A DNA stretch of 64,000 bases from Alphaproteobacteria bacterium (GTDB lineage: Bacteria > Pseudomonadota > Alphaproteobacteria > Rhizobiales > Rhizobiaceae). A model generated the notes under the pieces. It made no database searches, was not told where the DNA came from, and saw only the letters and a list, made by a program, of their open reading frames with translations. This document shows positions 1-9,419 of this stretch, in pieces (position 1 is the stretch's first letter; each line of letters starts with the position of its first letter). The translations under genes and the position numbers were made by a program. Location of the stretch: positions 1,798,001-1,862,000 of the forward strand of contig JANSYK010000001.1 of assembly GCA_024742485.1 (NCBI GenBank). Direction: 5' to 3'.

Positions 1-261
1 CAGCGGCACGTAAAGCGCAGGAAAGATCACCGCATAGGCCAGCGGAAAGACCGCCAGCAGCCCGCCGCCGCCAAGCACCAGCCAGGTTTCGTTCCCGTCC
101 CAAACAGGCGCGATGGCACCAATCGCCGTATCGCGTTCCCTTTCGTCGCGCATCAGGGGAAACAATATCCCGACACCGAGATCAAAACCGTCCAAAGCCA
201 CATAGACAAACACGCCGATGGCCAGAATGAGCGCCCAGATCAGAGCCAGATCCAATATCAT
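1..261 (-). CDS. cydB: Cytochrome bd ubiquinol oxidase subunit II, N-terminal part (runs off the window)
   Basis: Read on the minus strand from an ATG at 261, the sequence encodes the CydB amino end: a first membrane helix, then the family hallmark YVALDGFDLGVG, then GAIAPVWDGNETWLVLGGGGL. The last stretch is the CydB quinol-oxidase signature (WDGNETWL). About 87 codons are visible; the rest lies beyond base 1. CydB is the second membrane subunit of the bd-type terminal oxidase and pairs with CydA. The ATG overlaps the cydA stop in an ATGA arrangement (258-261), so the two are translationally coupled. Confidence 0.95.
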   Translation of the reverse strand, partial: MILDLALIWALILAIGVFVYVALDGFDLGVGILFPLMRDERERDTAIGAIAPVWDGNETWLVLGGGGLLAVFPLAYAVIFPALYVPL

Positions 262-1667
262 GCTCCCGCCCCTCCCCGCAGCCTACGAAGAATACGGATC
301 GCCCGGTTCCCGCCCTGATCCAGCAGGACGCGTGACGGTGGAGGCGGACTGTCAGGCGGGACCTGGCCGACCAGACGCACCACGTAGAACGTGCCGAGCC
401 CGAAGATGAACAGATAGACCGCAACAATAGCCGCCAGAGACGTGGCAACCGCCGGCGCCGCGACCGGCGAAGCCGAATCCACCGTGCGCAGAAGACCGTA
501 AATCGTATAGGGCTGCCGCCCGACCTCGGTGGTGATCCAGCCGCACAAAACCGCAATATAGCCGGCCGGGCCCAGAAGCACGGCAAAACGTGCCAGCGAA
601 CGGCGGTCGAAGAGATTTCCGCGCCAACGCTCGACCAGACCCCACGTTCCGAGACAGAAAAACAACAATCCGAGCCCCACCATGATCCGGAAGGACCAGA
701 ACACGATCGGTACATTGGGCCAATCTTCCCGCGGGAACTGGTCAAGACCAACGATTTCGGCATTGAAATCATGGGTCAGGATCCAGGAACCGAGATAGGG
801 AATGGCAAGCCCGTATTCGATCTCGCCGGTCTCCATGTTGGGAAATCCGAACAGATATTCCGGTGCGGCTTTTTGGGTCTTGAAGTGCCCCTCCAACGCA
901 GCGACCTTGGCCGGCTGATGTTCGTAGCTGTTCAGACCATGCTGGTCACCGGCGAGGATCTGCAGCGGGGCGATAATCGCGATGAACCACATGGCCATGG
1001 AAAACATCTTGCGGCTGGTCTGGTTGGTTTTGTCGCGGAGCAGGTGATAGGCGCCGACCCCGGCCACGACCAGCGCCGTGGTCAAATAGGCGGCAAACAC
1101 CATGTGCACCAGGCGGTAGGGAAAGGACGGATTGAAGATGACCTTGATCCAGTCTTCCGGCACGTACTGACCGACCTCGTTCATGCCGTATCCGGCCGGC
1201 GTCTGCATCCAGCTGTTTACGCTCAGGATCCAGAAGGCAGACATCAGGGTGCCGGCCGCCACCATGAAGGTTGCAAAAAAGTGCAGCCGCGGCCCGACCT
1301 TGTCGCGCCCGAACAGCATGACCCCCAGGAAACCGGCTTCGATAAAGAAGGCGGTCAGCACCTCGTAGCCCATCAGCGGCCCGATTACCGGCCCGGCCTT
1401 ATCGGCGAAGACACTCCAGTTTGTGCCGAACTCATAGCTCATCATCAGGCCGGACACGACGCCCATTCCGAAGACCACCGCAAAGGGTTTGATCCAGTAA
1501 TCGAACAGCGTCAGAAAGACCTCTTGGCCGGTTCGCAGCCAGCGCCACTGGACAAAGGCCAGAAAGCTGGCAAGCCCAATGGAGGTTGCCGGAAAGATGA
1601 TGTGGAATGAGACCGTGAAGGCAAATTGCAGCCGTGCGAGAAAAACCGGATCCGTGAAATCACCCAT
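258..1667 (-). CDS. cydA: Cytochrome bd ubiquinol oxidase subunit I (CioA-like, short Q-loop)
   Basis: 469 aa integral membrane protein that oxidises ubiquinol and reduces O2 to water. Visible marks are the early helix with SFHIIFPA, whose His22 corresponds to the high-spin haem ligand; RLVHMVFAAY (a haem ligand His); WSFRIMVG (the Met ligand of haem b558); and GWITTEVGRQPYTIYG, the conserved Q-loop/GRQP block. At 469 aa it is shorter than the roughly 520 aa of E. coli CydA. The quinol loop is therefore the short form, and the GRQPY variant is typical of cyanide-insensitive CioA enzymes. It is followed directly by cydB (ATGA overlap). No cydDC assembly genes or cydX are visible upstream. It probably supports respiration at low oxygen or under inhibition. 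Confidence 0.95.
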   Translation of the reverse strand: MGDFTDPVFLARLQFAFTVSFHIIFPATSIGLASFLAFVQWRWLRTGQEVFLTLFDYWIKPFAVVFGMGVVSGLMMSYEFGTNWSVFADKAGPVIGPLMGYEVLTAFFIEAGFLGVMLFGRDKVGPRLHFFATFMVAAGTLMSAFWILSVNSWMQTPAGYGMNEVGQYVPEDWIKVIFNPSFPYRLVHMVFAAYLTTALVVAGVGAYHLLRDKTNQTSRKMFSMAMWFIAIIAPLQILAGDQHGLNSYEHQPAKVAALEGHFKTQKAAPEYLFGFPNMETGEIEYGLAIPYLGSWILTHDFNAEIVGLDQFPREDWPNVPIVFWSFRIMVGLGLLFFCLGTWGLVERWRGNLFDRRSLARFAVLLGPAGYIAVLCGWITTEVGRQPYTIYGLLRTVDSASPVAAPAVATSLAAIVAVYLFIFGLGTFYVVRLVGQVPPDSPPPPSRVLLDQGGNRAIRILRRLRGGAGA

Positions 1668-1797
1668 GGCGCCACTCTCGAATTGCGACTCAAGTCAACG
1701 TCTTACCCGGCCAGTCTACAGCAAATGACAAACAATGAGACCGGGTTTCCGCCGCTTGTGCAGAAATGCCGCAGTTGAAGCCAGCTTGATCGCACCA

Positions 1798-2904
1798 CTA
1801 TGGATTGAAGATAAGCACGACGTAAACAAAAAATATCACCAGATGCACGGCCCCTTGCAGCATATTGGTCCGAACACCGCCGAAGGTCAGACCGCTGACA
1901 AACATGGTCAGAATGAGCAGGGTCATATCCGTATCACTCAGCCCCAGTTCAAGTGGCTGGTTCGCATAGATCGAGATCGCCAGTGCTGCCGGAACGGTCA
2001 AGCCGATGGTTGCCAGCGCCGAGCCAAGGCAGATATTGACCGCTCTCTGAAGAAAATTCTGACGCGCAGAGGCAAGCGCTGCGAGCGCTTCCGGTGCCAG
2101 GACCAGGCAGGCAATAATCACACCGGCAATGGCGGCCGGCAGATGCCATGTTCCCACCCCGAAATCCAGCAGCACGGCCAGTTTCTTCGAAAGGAGCACT
2201 GCCGGAACCAGGGTCAGCACCAGGAGAATCGAATGAAATCCGACTGAACGAGAGCCGGTGACGTGATGATGACCATCATCATCATCCTGCTCGCTGCCCG
2301 GCTGCACAAAAAAGGATCGGTGCCGCATCGTCTGGATCGCCAGAAAAGTTACATAGAGTGCGATGGTGATCAGCGCAAACCATTCCGACTGGATCCGGTT
2401 CAGGCTGGGGTCGGGGGTAGATTGCGTGAAATTCGGCAGGATCAGCGTCATGGTCGCCAATGTCACCAATACCGTCAGAAACGCCCGTGCACCCTGAAGA
2501 TTGAAGGCCTGTTCCCGGTGGTAGAACCCGCCGACCACCAGCACCAGTCCGACAACGCCGTTCAGCACGATCATCAGCACAGCCATCATCGTATCGCGTG
2601 CAAGGGCGGGATTGGCCTCTCCGCTGAGCATGATAGCCGAGATCAGGGCCACTTCGATGGTGATCACGGCGATGGTCAGGATCAGTGTGCCATAGGGCTC
2701 ACCGAGCAGCGCGGCCAGGTGATCGGCGTGTCGGACTGCTGAAAAGGACAGCAACAACATCACGCAGAACAGCACCGCGAACAGGATGGAAAACAATGGC
2801 ACGGTAAAACTGCCAGCAAACAGGCCGGCAACAGGGCCATAGGCAAGCCCTGTTACAATCAACCCGAGGATCAGGGCAATTTCCGTTCGGACCGTTTTGA
2901 GCAT
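1798..2904 (-). CDS. chaA: Ca2+/H+ (cation/proton) antiporter, ChaA family
   Basis: 368 aa with about 11 hydrophobic segments, the size of E. coli ChaA (366 aa). The alpha-repeat signature of the Ca2+/cation antiporter superfamily is seen in the first half (GEPYGTLILTIAVITIEVAL, residues about 68-87) and again in the second (APEALAALASARQNFLQRAVNI). A short acidic and His-rich loop between the halves (EQDDDDGHHH, residues 205-214) is a plausible cation-sensing or binding segment. An ATG with GGAG 7 nt upstream supports the start. It is expected to exchange Ca2+ or Na+/K+ for protons across the inner membrane. It lies 130 bp upstream of cydA on the same strand; co-transcription is possible but not shown. 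Confidence 0.88.
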   Translation of the reverse strand: MLKTVRTEIALILGLIVTGLAYGPVAGLFAGSFTVPLFSILFAVLFCVMLLLSFSAVRHADHLAALLGEPYGTLILTIAVITIEVALISAIMLSGEANPALARDTMMAVLMIVLNGVVGLVLVVGGFYHREQAFNLQGARAFLTVLVTLATMTLILPNFTQSTPDPSLNRIQSEWFALITIALYVTFLAIQTMRHRSFFVQPGSEQDDDDGHHHVTGSRSVGFHSILLVLTLVPAVLLSKKLAVLLDFGVGTWHLPAAIAGVIIACLVLAPEALAALASARQNFLQRAVNICLGSALATIGLTVPAALAISIYANQPLELGLSDTDMTLLILTMFVSGLTFGGVRTNMLQGAVHLVIFFVYVVLIFNP

Positions 2905-3001
2905 GTGGGCTCCATTGTTTGTGCGGTGCCGTTGCCTGCAGCGGCCGCGAGCATAATGCGCTCGTCATGAAATGATAGTGGATGTGACGTCCGTTACACT
3001 G

Positions 3002-3026
3002 AAAAGCCCCACAACGCCACATGGGG
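3002..3026 (-). terminator. Possible weak rho-independent terminator after the 495 aa membrane protein
   Basis: On the minus strand, about 27 nt after the stop at 3053, there is a CCCCA...TGGGG stem (5 bp, 10 nt loop) followed by CTTTT. The stem is short, so this is only a candidate. It would separate the ggt-membrane protein unit from chaA. Confidence 0.35.
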
Positions 3027-3052
3027 ACCAGCAACCATTCATGCAATCCTGT

Positions 3053-4540
3053 TCAACCAAGCCAGCGAGCAACCAACAGCACAACGATCGCCGTGACGCA
3101 CCACGAAATGACAGTGAAGACACCATTCCATTTCCAGGCGTGCACAATGCCCGATATCCCGACGATCCGGGACAGGATCAGCGAAGTCGCACTAAAGGGC
3201 GATCCGGTCAGATTGAGGGCCCATCCCGAAAGAAAGACCAGTCCAAGGATGCTCGGATTGAGTTGAAGATCGGGCATCGAAACCAACAGTCCCGCCAGGA
3301 ACGTTACGGTCATCATCGGCGGCAAGCCGATACACGAAGCCAGGGGCACCAAGGCGAGTACCAGGAGGTAGATGACATCCGGGCTGGGGCCAATCAGCAA
3401 AATCTGATCCGCGATTACGCTGTGATCCACAAGCTTCGCCGTCTGCAACCCGATATATCCGGCAAGGCCAAGGGTCGCCGCTTCCGGACTGCTTGCCGGA
3501 ATGACGCTGCGGAATATGGCGGAAACGCGCGTAACGAGCCGGCCGCCACCAGATCCGCTGCAGGACAACTGCTGCTCGACCATCCACATGATCGTGATCG
3601 GAACGGCAGCGATCATGATCCCGGAAACCAGGGAGATCCCGGTCCAGATTCGGATCAGCCATGCCAATCCGAGCAGACCGGCAGTCACCGTCAGGAAACG
3701 CGCCATATCCGCCCAGGGAAAAGCCGGTGCGCGGGCGCGATCGACATCAATCCCGGCCTCGACAAATTTCAGCCTCGCACGGTGGCCGCTGACCCTGTCC
3801 TCGACCCAACCAACGCCCAGGAGAAGCAAGGCAATACCTGCCCCTGTCAGTGCAATGATCCCGGCGCGAGACCCCGGGACGATGGCAAGAACAACGGCAT
3901 GGGCAATCGCGGTCGGAGCCCAAAGATTGAACCATGCAAACCCTCTGCTCAGTGCATTGATCTGACGGCGCAGCCGGATTTCAGACAGTGCGGGTGGTGC
4001 GTCGGCGGCCTTCGAATCCACGCCGCGCTTGATCAGCGGAGACAGCAGACTGACCGCTGCGAAATTCAGCAGGACGCCCATGAAATGACTGCCAACATGC
4101 AGGGCGGCATAGCGCCGCCCCGGCGGCTGACTGGTCATGAATTGACCGATCGAAAGCACGGATCGCGAGTCGAATGCACCCTGTCGCAGGCTGGTGACGA
4201 GCATGACGAATGAGCTCAGATAGGCCGCCCGGGACAAGTCCGTCAGCACCGGGTCCACCGCATTGACCTGAAATCGCCAGACTGCAGCCGCGGTGACCAG
4301 CAATGCCAGCGCCTGCAACATGCGCTCGCGCAGACTGAACCGTCCCTGCGCCAGCAGCAGAAAGACCAGAAACGCTGCTGCGGAAAAGCTGCGCGCCATC
4401 TGCGTGTCGGCAAGGACCGTCCAGACGGCCGCCGCACAGAGCACAGAGCTGCCAACGCCGACCAGAACACCGGGAGCGTCGGATGTCGGTCCCGCCACCC
4501 TGGCGCCGGAAGCTGTTTCAGTAGCCAATCGCGCAGCCAT
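3053..4540 (-). CDS. Polytopic inner-membrane protein of unknown function
   Basis: 495 aa, largely hydrophobic, with roughly 10-12 predicted membrane helices and several short charged loops. The layout (two halves, helices with GLPPMM and NLTGSPFSATSLI-type breaks near the end) resembles ion-transporter (IT) superfamily carriers for organic anions, but I cannot place it in a named family. Its start at 4540 overlaps the 3' end of the upstream gamma-glutamyltransferase-like gene by 23 bp, so the two are very probably one operon and translationally coupled. A role in carrying a substrate or product of that hydrolase is an inference from context only. Confidence 0.75.
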   Translation of the reverse strand: MAARLATETASGARVAGPTSDAPGVLVGVGSSVLCAAAVWTVLADTQMARSFSAAAFLVFLLLAQGRFSLRERMLQALALLVTAAAVWRFQVNAVDPVLTDLSRAAYLSSFVMLVTSLRQGAFDSRSVLSIGQFMTSQPPGRRYAALHVGSHFMGVLLNFAAVSLLSPLIKRGVDSKAADAPPALSEIRLRRQINALSRGFAWFNLWAPTAIAHAVVLAIVPGSRAGIIALTGAGIALLLLGVGWVEDRVSGHRARLKFVEAGIDVDRARAPAFPWADMARFLTVTAGLLGLAWLIRIWTGISLVSGIMIAAVPITIMWMVEQQLSCSGSGGGRLVTRVSAIFRSVIPASSPEAATLGLAGYIGLQTAKLVDHSVIADQILLIGPSPDVIYLLVLALVPLASCIGLPPMMTVTFLAGLLVSMPDLQLNPSILGLVFLSGWALNLTGSPFSATSLILSRIVGISGIVHAWKWNGVFTVISWCVTAIVVLLVARWLG

Positions 4541-6113
4541 CCTTGCGTGGGTCTGACGCCCCGGTCAGCACATTTTGCTCCCAGTCGATGGATATGGCCT
4601 GGGACCCGCCAATCGGCATGATGGGCCGGTTGATGACATGGCCGCGTTTTTCAAGTTCAGTCACAATCTCATCGCCAATCCCGCTTTCCATGTCGACATT
4701 GGTCGAGTCCGGATCCACCATGAAACGCGGGAGATCCATCGCCTCCTGCAGGTCCATGCCGAAGTCCAGATGCCGGGTCAGGAACTGCATGTGACCGAGC
4801 GCCTGATAGTGCCCGCCCATGACCCCAAAGGACATCTCCGTTCTGTCCTTGTTCGAAGCAATGGCGGGTATGATGGTGTGGAGAGGCCTTTTGCCTGGGG
4901 CAATGCAATTGGGGTGGCCGGGTTCAAGAACGAAACCCTGCCCGCGATTGTGCAGCAGCACCCCGGATCGCGGTGCCGTAATACCACTGCCGAACGCCCC
5001 GAACAGGGTATTGATGAAGCTGCAGGCGTTGCGGTCCTTGTCGACCACTGAAATGTAGACGGTATCGCGATGGCGCGGCAGGGTCATGTCGCTCTGAGGC
5101 ACAGTCGCCTTTTCGGTGTCAATCTTGGCAACCAGATCCCGGGCAAAACCTTCCGAAAGCAGATCATCCACAGGCACATCCCCAAACGCGGGATCGCCGA
5201 CAAACAGATTGCGAGCCCGGTAGGCCATTTTCGCAGCCTCGATTTCAAGATGTATGCGGTCAACGGTCAACGGGCCGCCCGGATCGATATCAAGCATCTG
5301 CATCATGTTCAGCAACACGAGCGCAATCACGCCTTGTCCGTTTGGCGGACATTCATGGACCGTGCGGTCACGAAACGAGCCCGAGATCGGCGAGACATAC
5401 TCACCCGCGGCGGAGGCAAAATCCTCCGGCGTATGAAGGCCTCCCAGGGCTTGCAGACGTTCGATCATATCGTCCGCAATCCATCCGGAATAGAAGACGT
5501 CGCGACCATTTTCGGCAATTGCTTCCAGAGCGCCAGCCAGTTTTGGGAGGCGGTGCACGGTGCCCACGCCGGGTGCCTCGCCGGAAACCAGATAATGCGC
5601 GGCACTGACCGGATCGCCGCGCAAAACCGCCGTGGACGCCGCATAATCCGCATGGACCCGTGATGACACCGGGAATCCGTCCCGGGCAAACTCGATCGCC
5701 GGTGCGAGAAGCGCTGCGAAGTCCAGCCTGCCGTGATCGGCGGACAGCCGGATCCAGGCATCCACCGCACCTGGGATGGTCACCGCATGCGGCGAATAGC
5801 GTTCAATCGAGGAAAGACCACTGGACTGGAAGAAAGCAGGTTTAGCTGCCGCGGGTGCGCGGCCTGAGCCATTATAGGCAACAATATCCGTCGATCCGCC
5901 GGGCGCAAAGAGACAGAAACAGTCGCCGCCGATACCGGTCGAGCCGGGTTCGACCACACATTGAACCGCACAGGCAGCGATTGCGGCGTCCATCGCATTG
6001 CCACCATCGCGCAAAATCTGAATGGCAGTCTGCGTGGCCAGCGGATGCGATGTTGCGGCCATTCCATTACGGGCATGGACCGCCGAACGACCAGGGCGTG
6101 ACAAATCTCTCAT
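4518..6113 (-). CDS. Gamma-glutamyltransferase family Ntn-hydrolase (YwrD/HpxW-like)
   Basis: 531 aa from the preferred ATG at 6113, which has GGAG 6 nt upstream; the frame stays open to 6227 but that extension lacks family sequence. The family starts with MAATSHPLATQTAIQILRDGGNAMDAAIAA and STGIGGDCFCL, typical of GGT large subunits. The autoprocessing and nucleophile Thr is T351 in RHRDT-VYISVVD, followed by the small-subunit block FINTLFGAFGSGI. The DTVY..VVD...CSFIN form is seen in YwrD and oxamate amidohydrolase HpxW rather than in classical glutathione-degrading GGT. No signal peptide is evident at the chosen start, which also argues for a cytoplasmic amidohydrolase. The exact substrate is unknown. 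It overlaps the downstream membrane protein by 23 bp. Confidence 0.88.
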   Translation of the reverse strand: MRDLSRPGRSAVHARNGMAATSHPLATQTAIQILRDGGNAMDAAIAACAVQCVVEPGSTGIGGDCFCLFAPGGSTDIVAYNGSGRAPAAAKPAFFQSSGLSSIERYSPHAVTIPGAVDAWIRLSADHGRLDFAALLAPAIEFARDGFPVSSRVHADYAASTAVLRGDPVSAAHYLVSGEAPGVGTVHRLPKLAGALEAIAENGRDVFYSGWIADDMIERLQALGGLHTPEDFASAAGEYVSPISGSFRDRTVHECPPNGQGVIALVLLNMMQMLDIDPGGPLTVDRIHLEIEAAKMAYRARNLFVGDPAFGDVPVDDLLSEGFARDLVAKIDTEKATVPQSDMTLPRHRDTVYISVVDKDRNACSFINTLFGAFGSGITAPRSGVLLHNRGQGFVLEPGHPNCIAPGKRPLHTIIPAIASNKDRTEMSFGVMGGHYQALGHMQFLTRHLDFGMDLQEAMDLPRFMVDPDSTNVDMESGIGDEIVTELEKRGHVINRPIMPIGGSQAISIDWEQNVLTGASDPRKDGCAIGY

Positions 6114-6365
6114 GGGGATCTCCGGATACGCTGATACTGCGGATTGCGGGAACGAGGTTTTACGGCCCGGCGTGGCGACAATCCGATTGCGGCATATAGG
6201 GCGATCGAACGCAAAACTGTCAAGCATTCAGGCCGACAGGCGTCGGGCTTCAAAGCGATCACTGCCACAACACGCGATCCTAACAACACTGTGTACAGGC
6301 GTGAGTGGCATTCGTGGTCGCGCGACCGTAATTTTCTCACTGAAACAGCCAAACGGAGAATCCCG

Positions 6366-6893
6366 ATGTCCCTTCGCACAACAGCCCTCGCCCTCGCCTT
6401 TGTCGCCGGAAGTGCCTTGTCCGCCTTCGCCGGCGAACAATATGTCGACAGTTCCGGCTATGCCGCATCCGGTTACGATGTCGTCGCCTATTTCGACCTT
6501 GAACAAAACAAGGTTGGTGCACCTCAGCCGGAGGCCGTGCGCGGCAACAAGGCATTTACCGCCGAGCACAATGGCTCGAAATGGGCGTTCTCATCCGCTG
6601 AAAACCGTGACAAGTTCCTGGCCGATCCGGCCAAATACAGCCCGCAATTCGATGGTCACTGCGCCTATGGAGTTGCACAGGGTGGCAAGGTTCCGGGGAA
6701 CCCGCATCTGTGGCGCATCATTGACGACAAGCTGTATCTGAACATCACGAAGAACGTCGTCTCGTTCTGGGAAGAAGACATTCCCGGCAACATCACGACT
6801 GGAAACGGCAACTGGAAGAAAGGCCTTGAAAGCGCCGCGCCTTCCGGCAGCGAAATTCCGCAATATGACGGTCCGATCGGTCCGACCGGCTAA
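6366..6893 (+). CDS. Exported YHS-domain protein
   Basis: 175 aa from ATG 6366, preceded by GGAG at 7 nt; an in-frame extension to 6144 has no coding character. Residues 1-22 form a clear Sec signal peptide (ending SALSAFA-GEQ). The mature part carries a YHS domain: GYDVVAYF near the start, then EHNGSKWAFSSAENRDKFLADPAKYSPQ and the FDGHCAYGVA loop with its Cys. Such domains are found in periplasmic proteins thought to bind metals or to act beside copper enzymes; the exact role is unknown. It is a single-gene unit, closed by a strong terminator and divergent from the GGT-family gene. Confidence 0.9.
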   Translation: MSLRTTALALAFVAGSALSAFAGEQYVDSSGYAASGYDVVAYFDLEQNKVGAPQPEAVRGNKAFTAEHNGSKWAFSSAENRDKFLADPAKYSPQFDGHCAYGVAQGGKVPGNPHLWRIIDDKLYLNITKNVVSFWEEDIPGNITTGNGNWKKGLESAAPSGSEIPQYDGPIGPTG

Positions 6894-6915
6894 ACCCGCA
6901 TAATTCATACCAGTA

Positions 6916-6950
6916 GGCCTCCGACGGTGTCGGAGGCCGTTTTGTTTGTT
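6916..6950 (+). terminator. Rho-independent terminator of the YHS gene
   Basis: A perfect 10-bp stem, GGCCTCCGAC (6916-6925) with GTCGGAGGCC (6929-6938) and a GGT loop, is followed by GTTTTGTTTGTT. It lies 23 nt after the stop codon. The minus-strand side has no T-run, so it serves the plus strand only. Confidence 0.9.
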
Positions 6951-6958
6951 CGGTGGTG

Positions 6959-9220
6959 TTAGTCATCGATCGCGGCAAGCAGGCTCAGATAAAGCGCCCA
7001 TGCCGCCTGCCAATTGATGGCAACTTCATTGGTAGAATAGGATTCACGATCATCAACATACATGCGCATCGGTGGCAGACCGGCCAGCGTGGCGGCCGCC
7101 GGGTCGCCGGCAAATCCGCCGGAATTGGGACCGCCGACCAGAAACCCGTCCGGCAGGGCAATTGCGCCAGAGGTTGATGGTCTGAAATGCGGATCTTTGA
7201 CGGCCCGTTCGCTTCTTCCGGTGACAAATGTTTGTCCAAGCGGATTGCGCCCGAAGAACCAGTGAGCAAGGTCGCGCGCATCGGCGACATAGCTGCCGTC
7301 CTGACTGATGTGCGCCCACAAGAGCCAGTGCCAGCCAATGGTTGCCAGGTCACCGTTTGATCCCCAGCTCAGCGTGTCATCATCACCATGCGGGATACCC
7401 CAGAGTGAGGATCGTTTCGTGCTACGCCATGTCTGAGCAGCGTCATTGAGGACCGCATCGACAATGCCCCGCGCTGGCGTGGAGAGCTGCGCTTCAATCG
7501 ACTTCAGGGCCCAGAAACCCAGCAGATCAACCCCTCCCCAATAGACCTCGTAGTTGGATGCTTTCAGAGCTGCCTGCCGATCCGGCAGTTGTTTTTCAAC
7601 AGCGGCAATGTCGGACTGACCGCCGGTCAGGGCGGCCCAGGCCGCATCGGCAAAAAAGCGCTCATCGCGATCATCCCCGTCAAGATAGGGTCCTCCATAA
7701 TCCTTGTTGCCGTAACTGGATTCGATGGTCAGGCGATCGGGATTGCGTCGGAGCCAGTCGCGCGCGCGCATCGCAGCCGCTACAAAATCTTGCGCCTTGG
7801 CCATTGCGTCCGCATCCGGCTGCTGCCCCAGGACCTTGGCTGCAAGCGCCATCACGCCTGCATAATCGGCAGTTGCGGCTGATGAAACAGGCATGATCCA
7901 TTTAACAGCGCTATCGTCGTTCGGGGCGACATCAAGACCTGGCCAATCACGGCTTGCCACCTTGTGATTGGCACCACCATCGGGTGCCTGCATCTTGAAC
8001 AGCCAGTCCAACTGGCTTTCAGCCACGCTCAACCAGTCCGACCGGTTCGGATGTCCGCCCGCAAGCGGTTCGACGGGATGATCGAGCACCTGAGGTGCCA
8101 GCAATCCGGTCAACAGCATGAGGGCAACGGAATAGGCTCCGTTGACGGTGTATTTCCCATAGTCGCCGGCGTCGAACCAACCACCCGACACATCCCGGGT
8201 CAGCCATTCCTGTCCGAAGGTTCGCGCCCGTTCGCCCCGGCTGTGGGCATCGGGAAAGGGGCCGTTCTCATTGTCGGTGATCCAGTAGAACGTGCCCCAG
8301 GCATCGTCACGATGCCTGTCGAGAAGTTTCGGATCATCAACGATCCGAAACGAGACCGTCGATTCAACTGGGTCCGGTCCAGGCGGTTGAACCATCACCA
8401 TATAGTCTCCGGGGCGCCTGAAGGCGCTCAGATCAATGGCGCCGATCCGTGAACCGGACGCAATCGATCGGCCCTGGGGGAGCGGCGCCATGATCGAATG
8501 CGATCCATGCGGCCCCTTCACGATCACCTCCGCCGATCCGCTTGAACCATCCGCCGCGTCGTCGCGCCACTCGATCATCAACGTCTTCTTGTCGTCCGGC
8601 CGATAACCCAGTTCGGACATCAACGGGTGTGGCGCGCTGATGGGCGCACCGACCTGTGGCCAGGCGATCACCGCAAAGTCGCTTAGCGTCATGTTGAAAT
8701 TTTCCGCGCCGGCTGTCTTGATGGAGAATTGCCGCAGCTTCCGTGTCTCTGCCGGGATTTCAAAGCGCAATTTGCCCGACCCTCTGGGAACAAAGCCGTC
8801 TCCTGAGTCGTCAACGATTTTGGCGAACAGTGGCTGGCCGTCCTTGCCGATGGCTGCATTCGCCTCCTTGCCGTTGATGAAGAGCTGCAGCAGCTTTTCA
8901 CCCCAAAGCGGGCGATGGGCCGGGTCGACGTCAATGCGGAAAGACAATTCCTTGCGCCCCGGGGGCAGGTCCTGATCGACCGTCACGCGCCAGAGGCTGG
9001 AATCCTCGAACGGCCCGTGCTCCAAGTCCCTGATGACAATTCGGGACTGCGAGGCCAGAACGGCTTCCAGGCGGTTCTTCGACCATTCATCCGTCGGCGC
9101 AGCACGGAAGGAAAGCGGAATATCGACAGGATGTTCATCCGCCGCAGGGGATGCATGGGCGATAAAGAGGACACAAAACAAAACCGCAACCGGCAGGATT
9201 GCATGCCGCAACGCCACCAT
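6959..9220 (-). CDS. Exported glycoside hydrolase family 9 enzyme (cellulase/endoglucanase-like)
   Basis: 753 aa. An N-terminal signal peptide (about residues 1-27, ending SPAADE) is followed by a beta-rich region. An Ig-like CelD_N module comes next (around 195-295, beginning LMSELGYRPDDKKT), then the (alpha/alpha)6 GH9 domain. Catalytic marks are the base region GGWFDAGDYGKY with D350 and D353, the substrate block NPLGQTFVTGRSERAVKDPHFRP, and the proton donor E732 in YSTNEVAINW. All three GH9 signatures are intact, so it should be active on a beta-1,4-glucan or a related polymer in the periplasm or outside the cell. The first ~190 residues are not part of the usual GH9 layout; they may be a carbohydrate-binding or family-specific domain. 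The start is supported by AGGAAA 6-7 nt upstream. No cellulose-utilisation genes are nearby. Confidence 0.9.
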   Translation of the reverse strand: MVALRHAILPVAVLFCVLFIAHASPAADEHPVDIPLSFRAAPTDEWSKNRLEAVLASQSRIVIRDLEHGPFEDSSLWRVTVDQDLPPGRKELSFRIDVDPAHRPLWGEKLLQLFINGKEANAAIGKDGQPLFAKIVDDSGDGFVPRGSGKLRFEIPAETRKLRQFSIKTAGAENFNMTLSDFAVIAWPQVGAPISAPHPLMSELGYRPDDKKTLMIEWRDDAADGSSGSAEVIVKGPHGSHSIMAPLPQGRSIASGSRIGAIDLSAFRRPGDYMVMVQPPGPDPVESTVSFRIVDDPKLLDRHRDDAWGTFYWITDNENGPFPDAHSRGERARTFGQEWLTRDVSGGWFDAGDYGKYTVNGAYSVALMLLTGLLAPQVLDHPVEPLAGGHPNRSDWLSVAESQLDWLFKMQAPDGGANHKVASRDWPGLDVAPNDDSAVKWIMPVSSAATADYAGVMALAAKVLGQQPDADAMAKAQDFVAAAMRARDWLRRNPDRLTIESSYGNKDYGGPYLDGDDRDERFFADAAWAALTGGQSDIAAVEKQLPDRQAALKASNYEVYWGGVDLLGFWALKSIEAQLSTPARGIVDAVLNDAAQTWRSTKRSSLWGIPHGDDDTLSWGSNGDLATIGWHWLLWAHISQDGSYVADARDLAHWFFGRNPLGQTFVTGRSERAVKDPHFRPSTSGAIALPDGFLVGGPNSGGFAGDPAAATLAGLPPMRMYVDDRESYSTNEVAINWQAAWALYLSLLAAIDD

Positions 9221-9419
9221 ATCTGTTTCCTTCCGTCAGCGACCGCTGCCCCAACCCGAACGCGTCGCTTGCTTCCACCGAAGCATGGACCATCGGCAGC
9301 GCCCTACTGATGATCAAAATCGGGGCAGATCGCAAGCCAATCGGTGTTGGCTGGTTAACACCACACAACCCAATATGGGATCGGCGCTGCCCGGACTTTC
9401 CCGGGAACCCGCCCGATTG

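Noticed and set aside
2972-4213. Plus-strand open frame of 413 codons opposite the 495 aa membrane protein
   Set aside because: It is the antisense shadow of a GC-rich membrane-protein gene; composition (Arg, Asp, Gln-rich) is typical of such shadows and no domain is seen.
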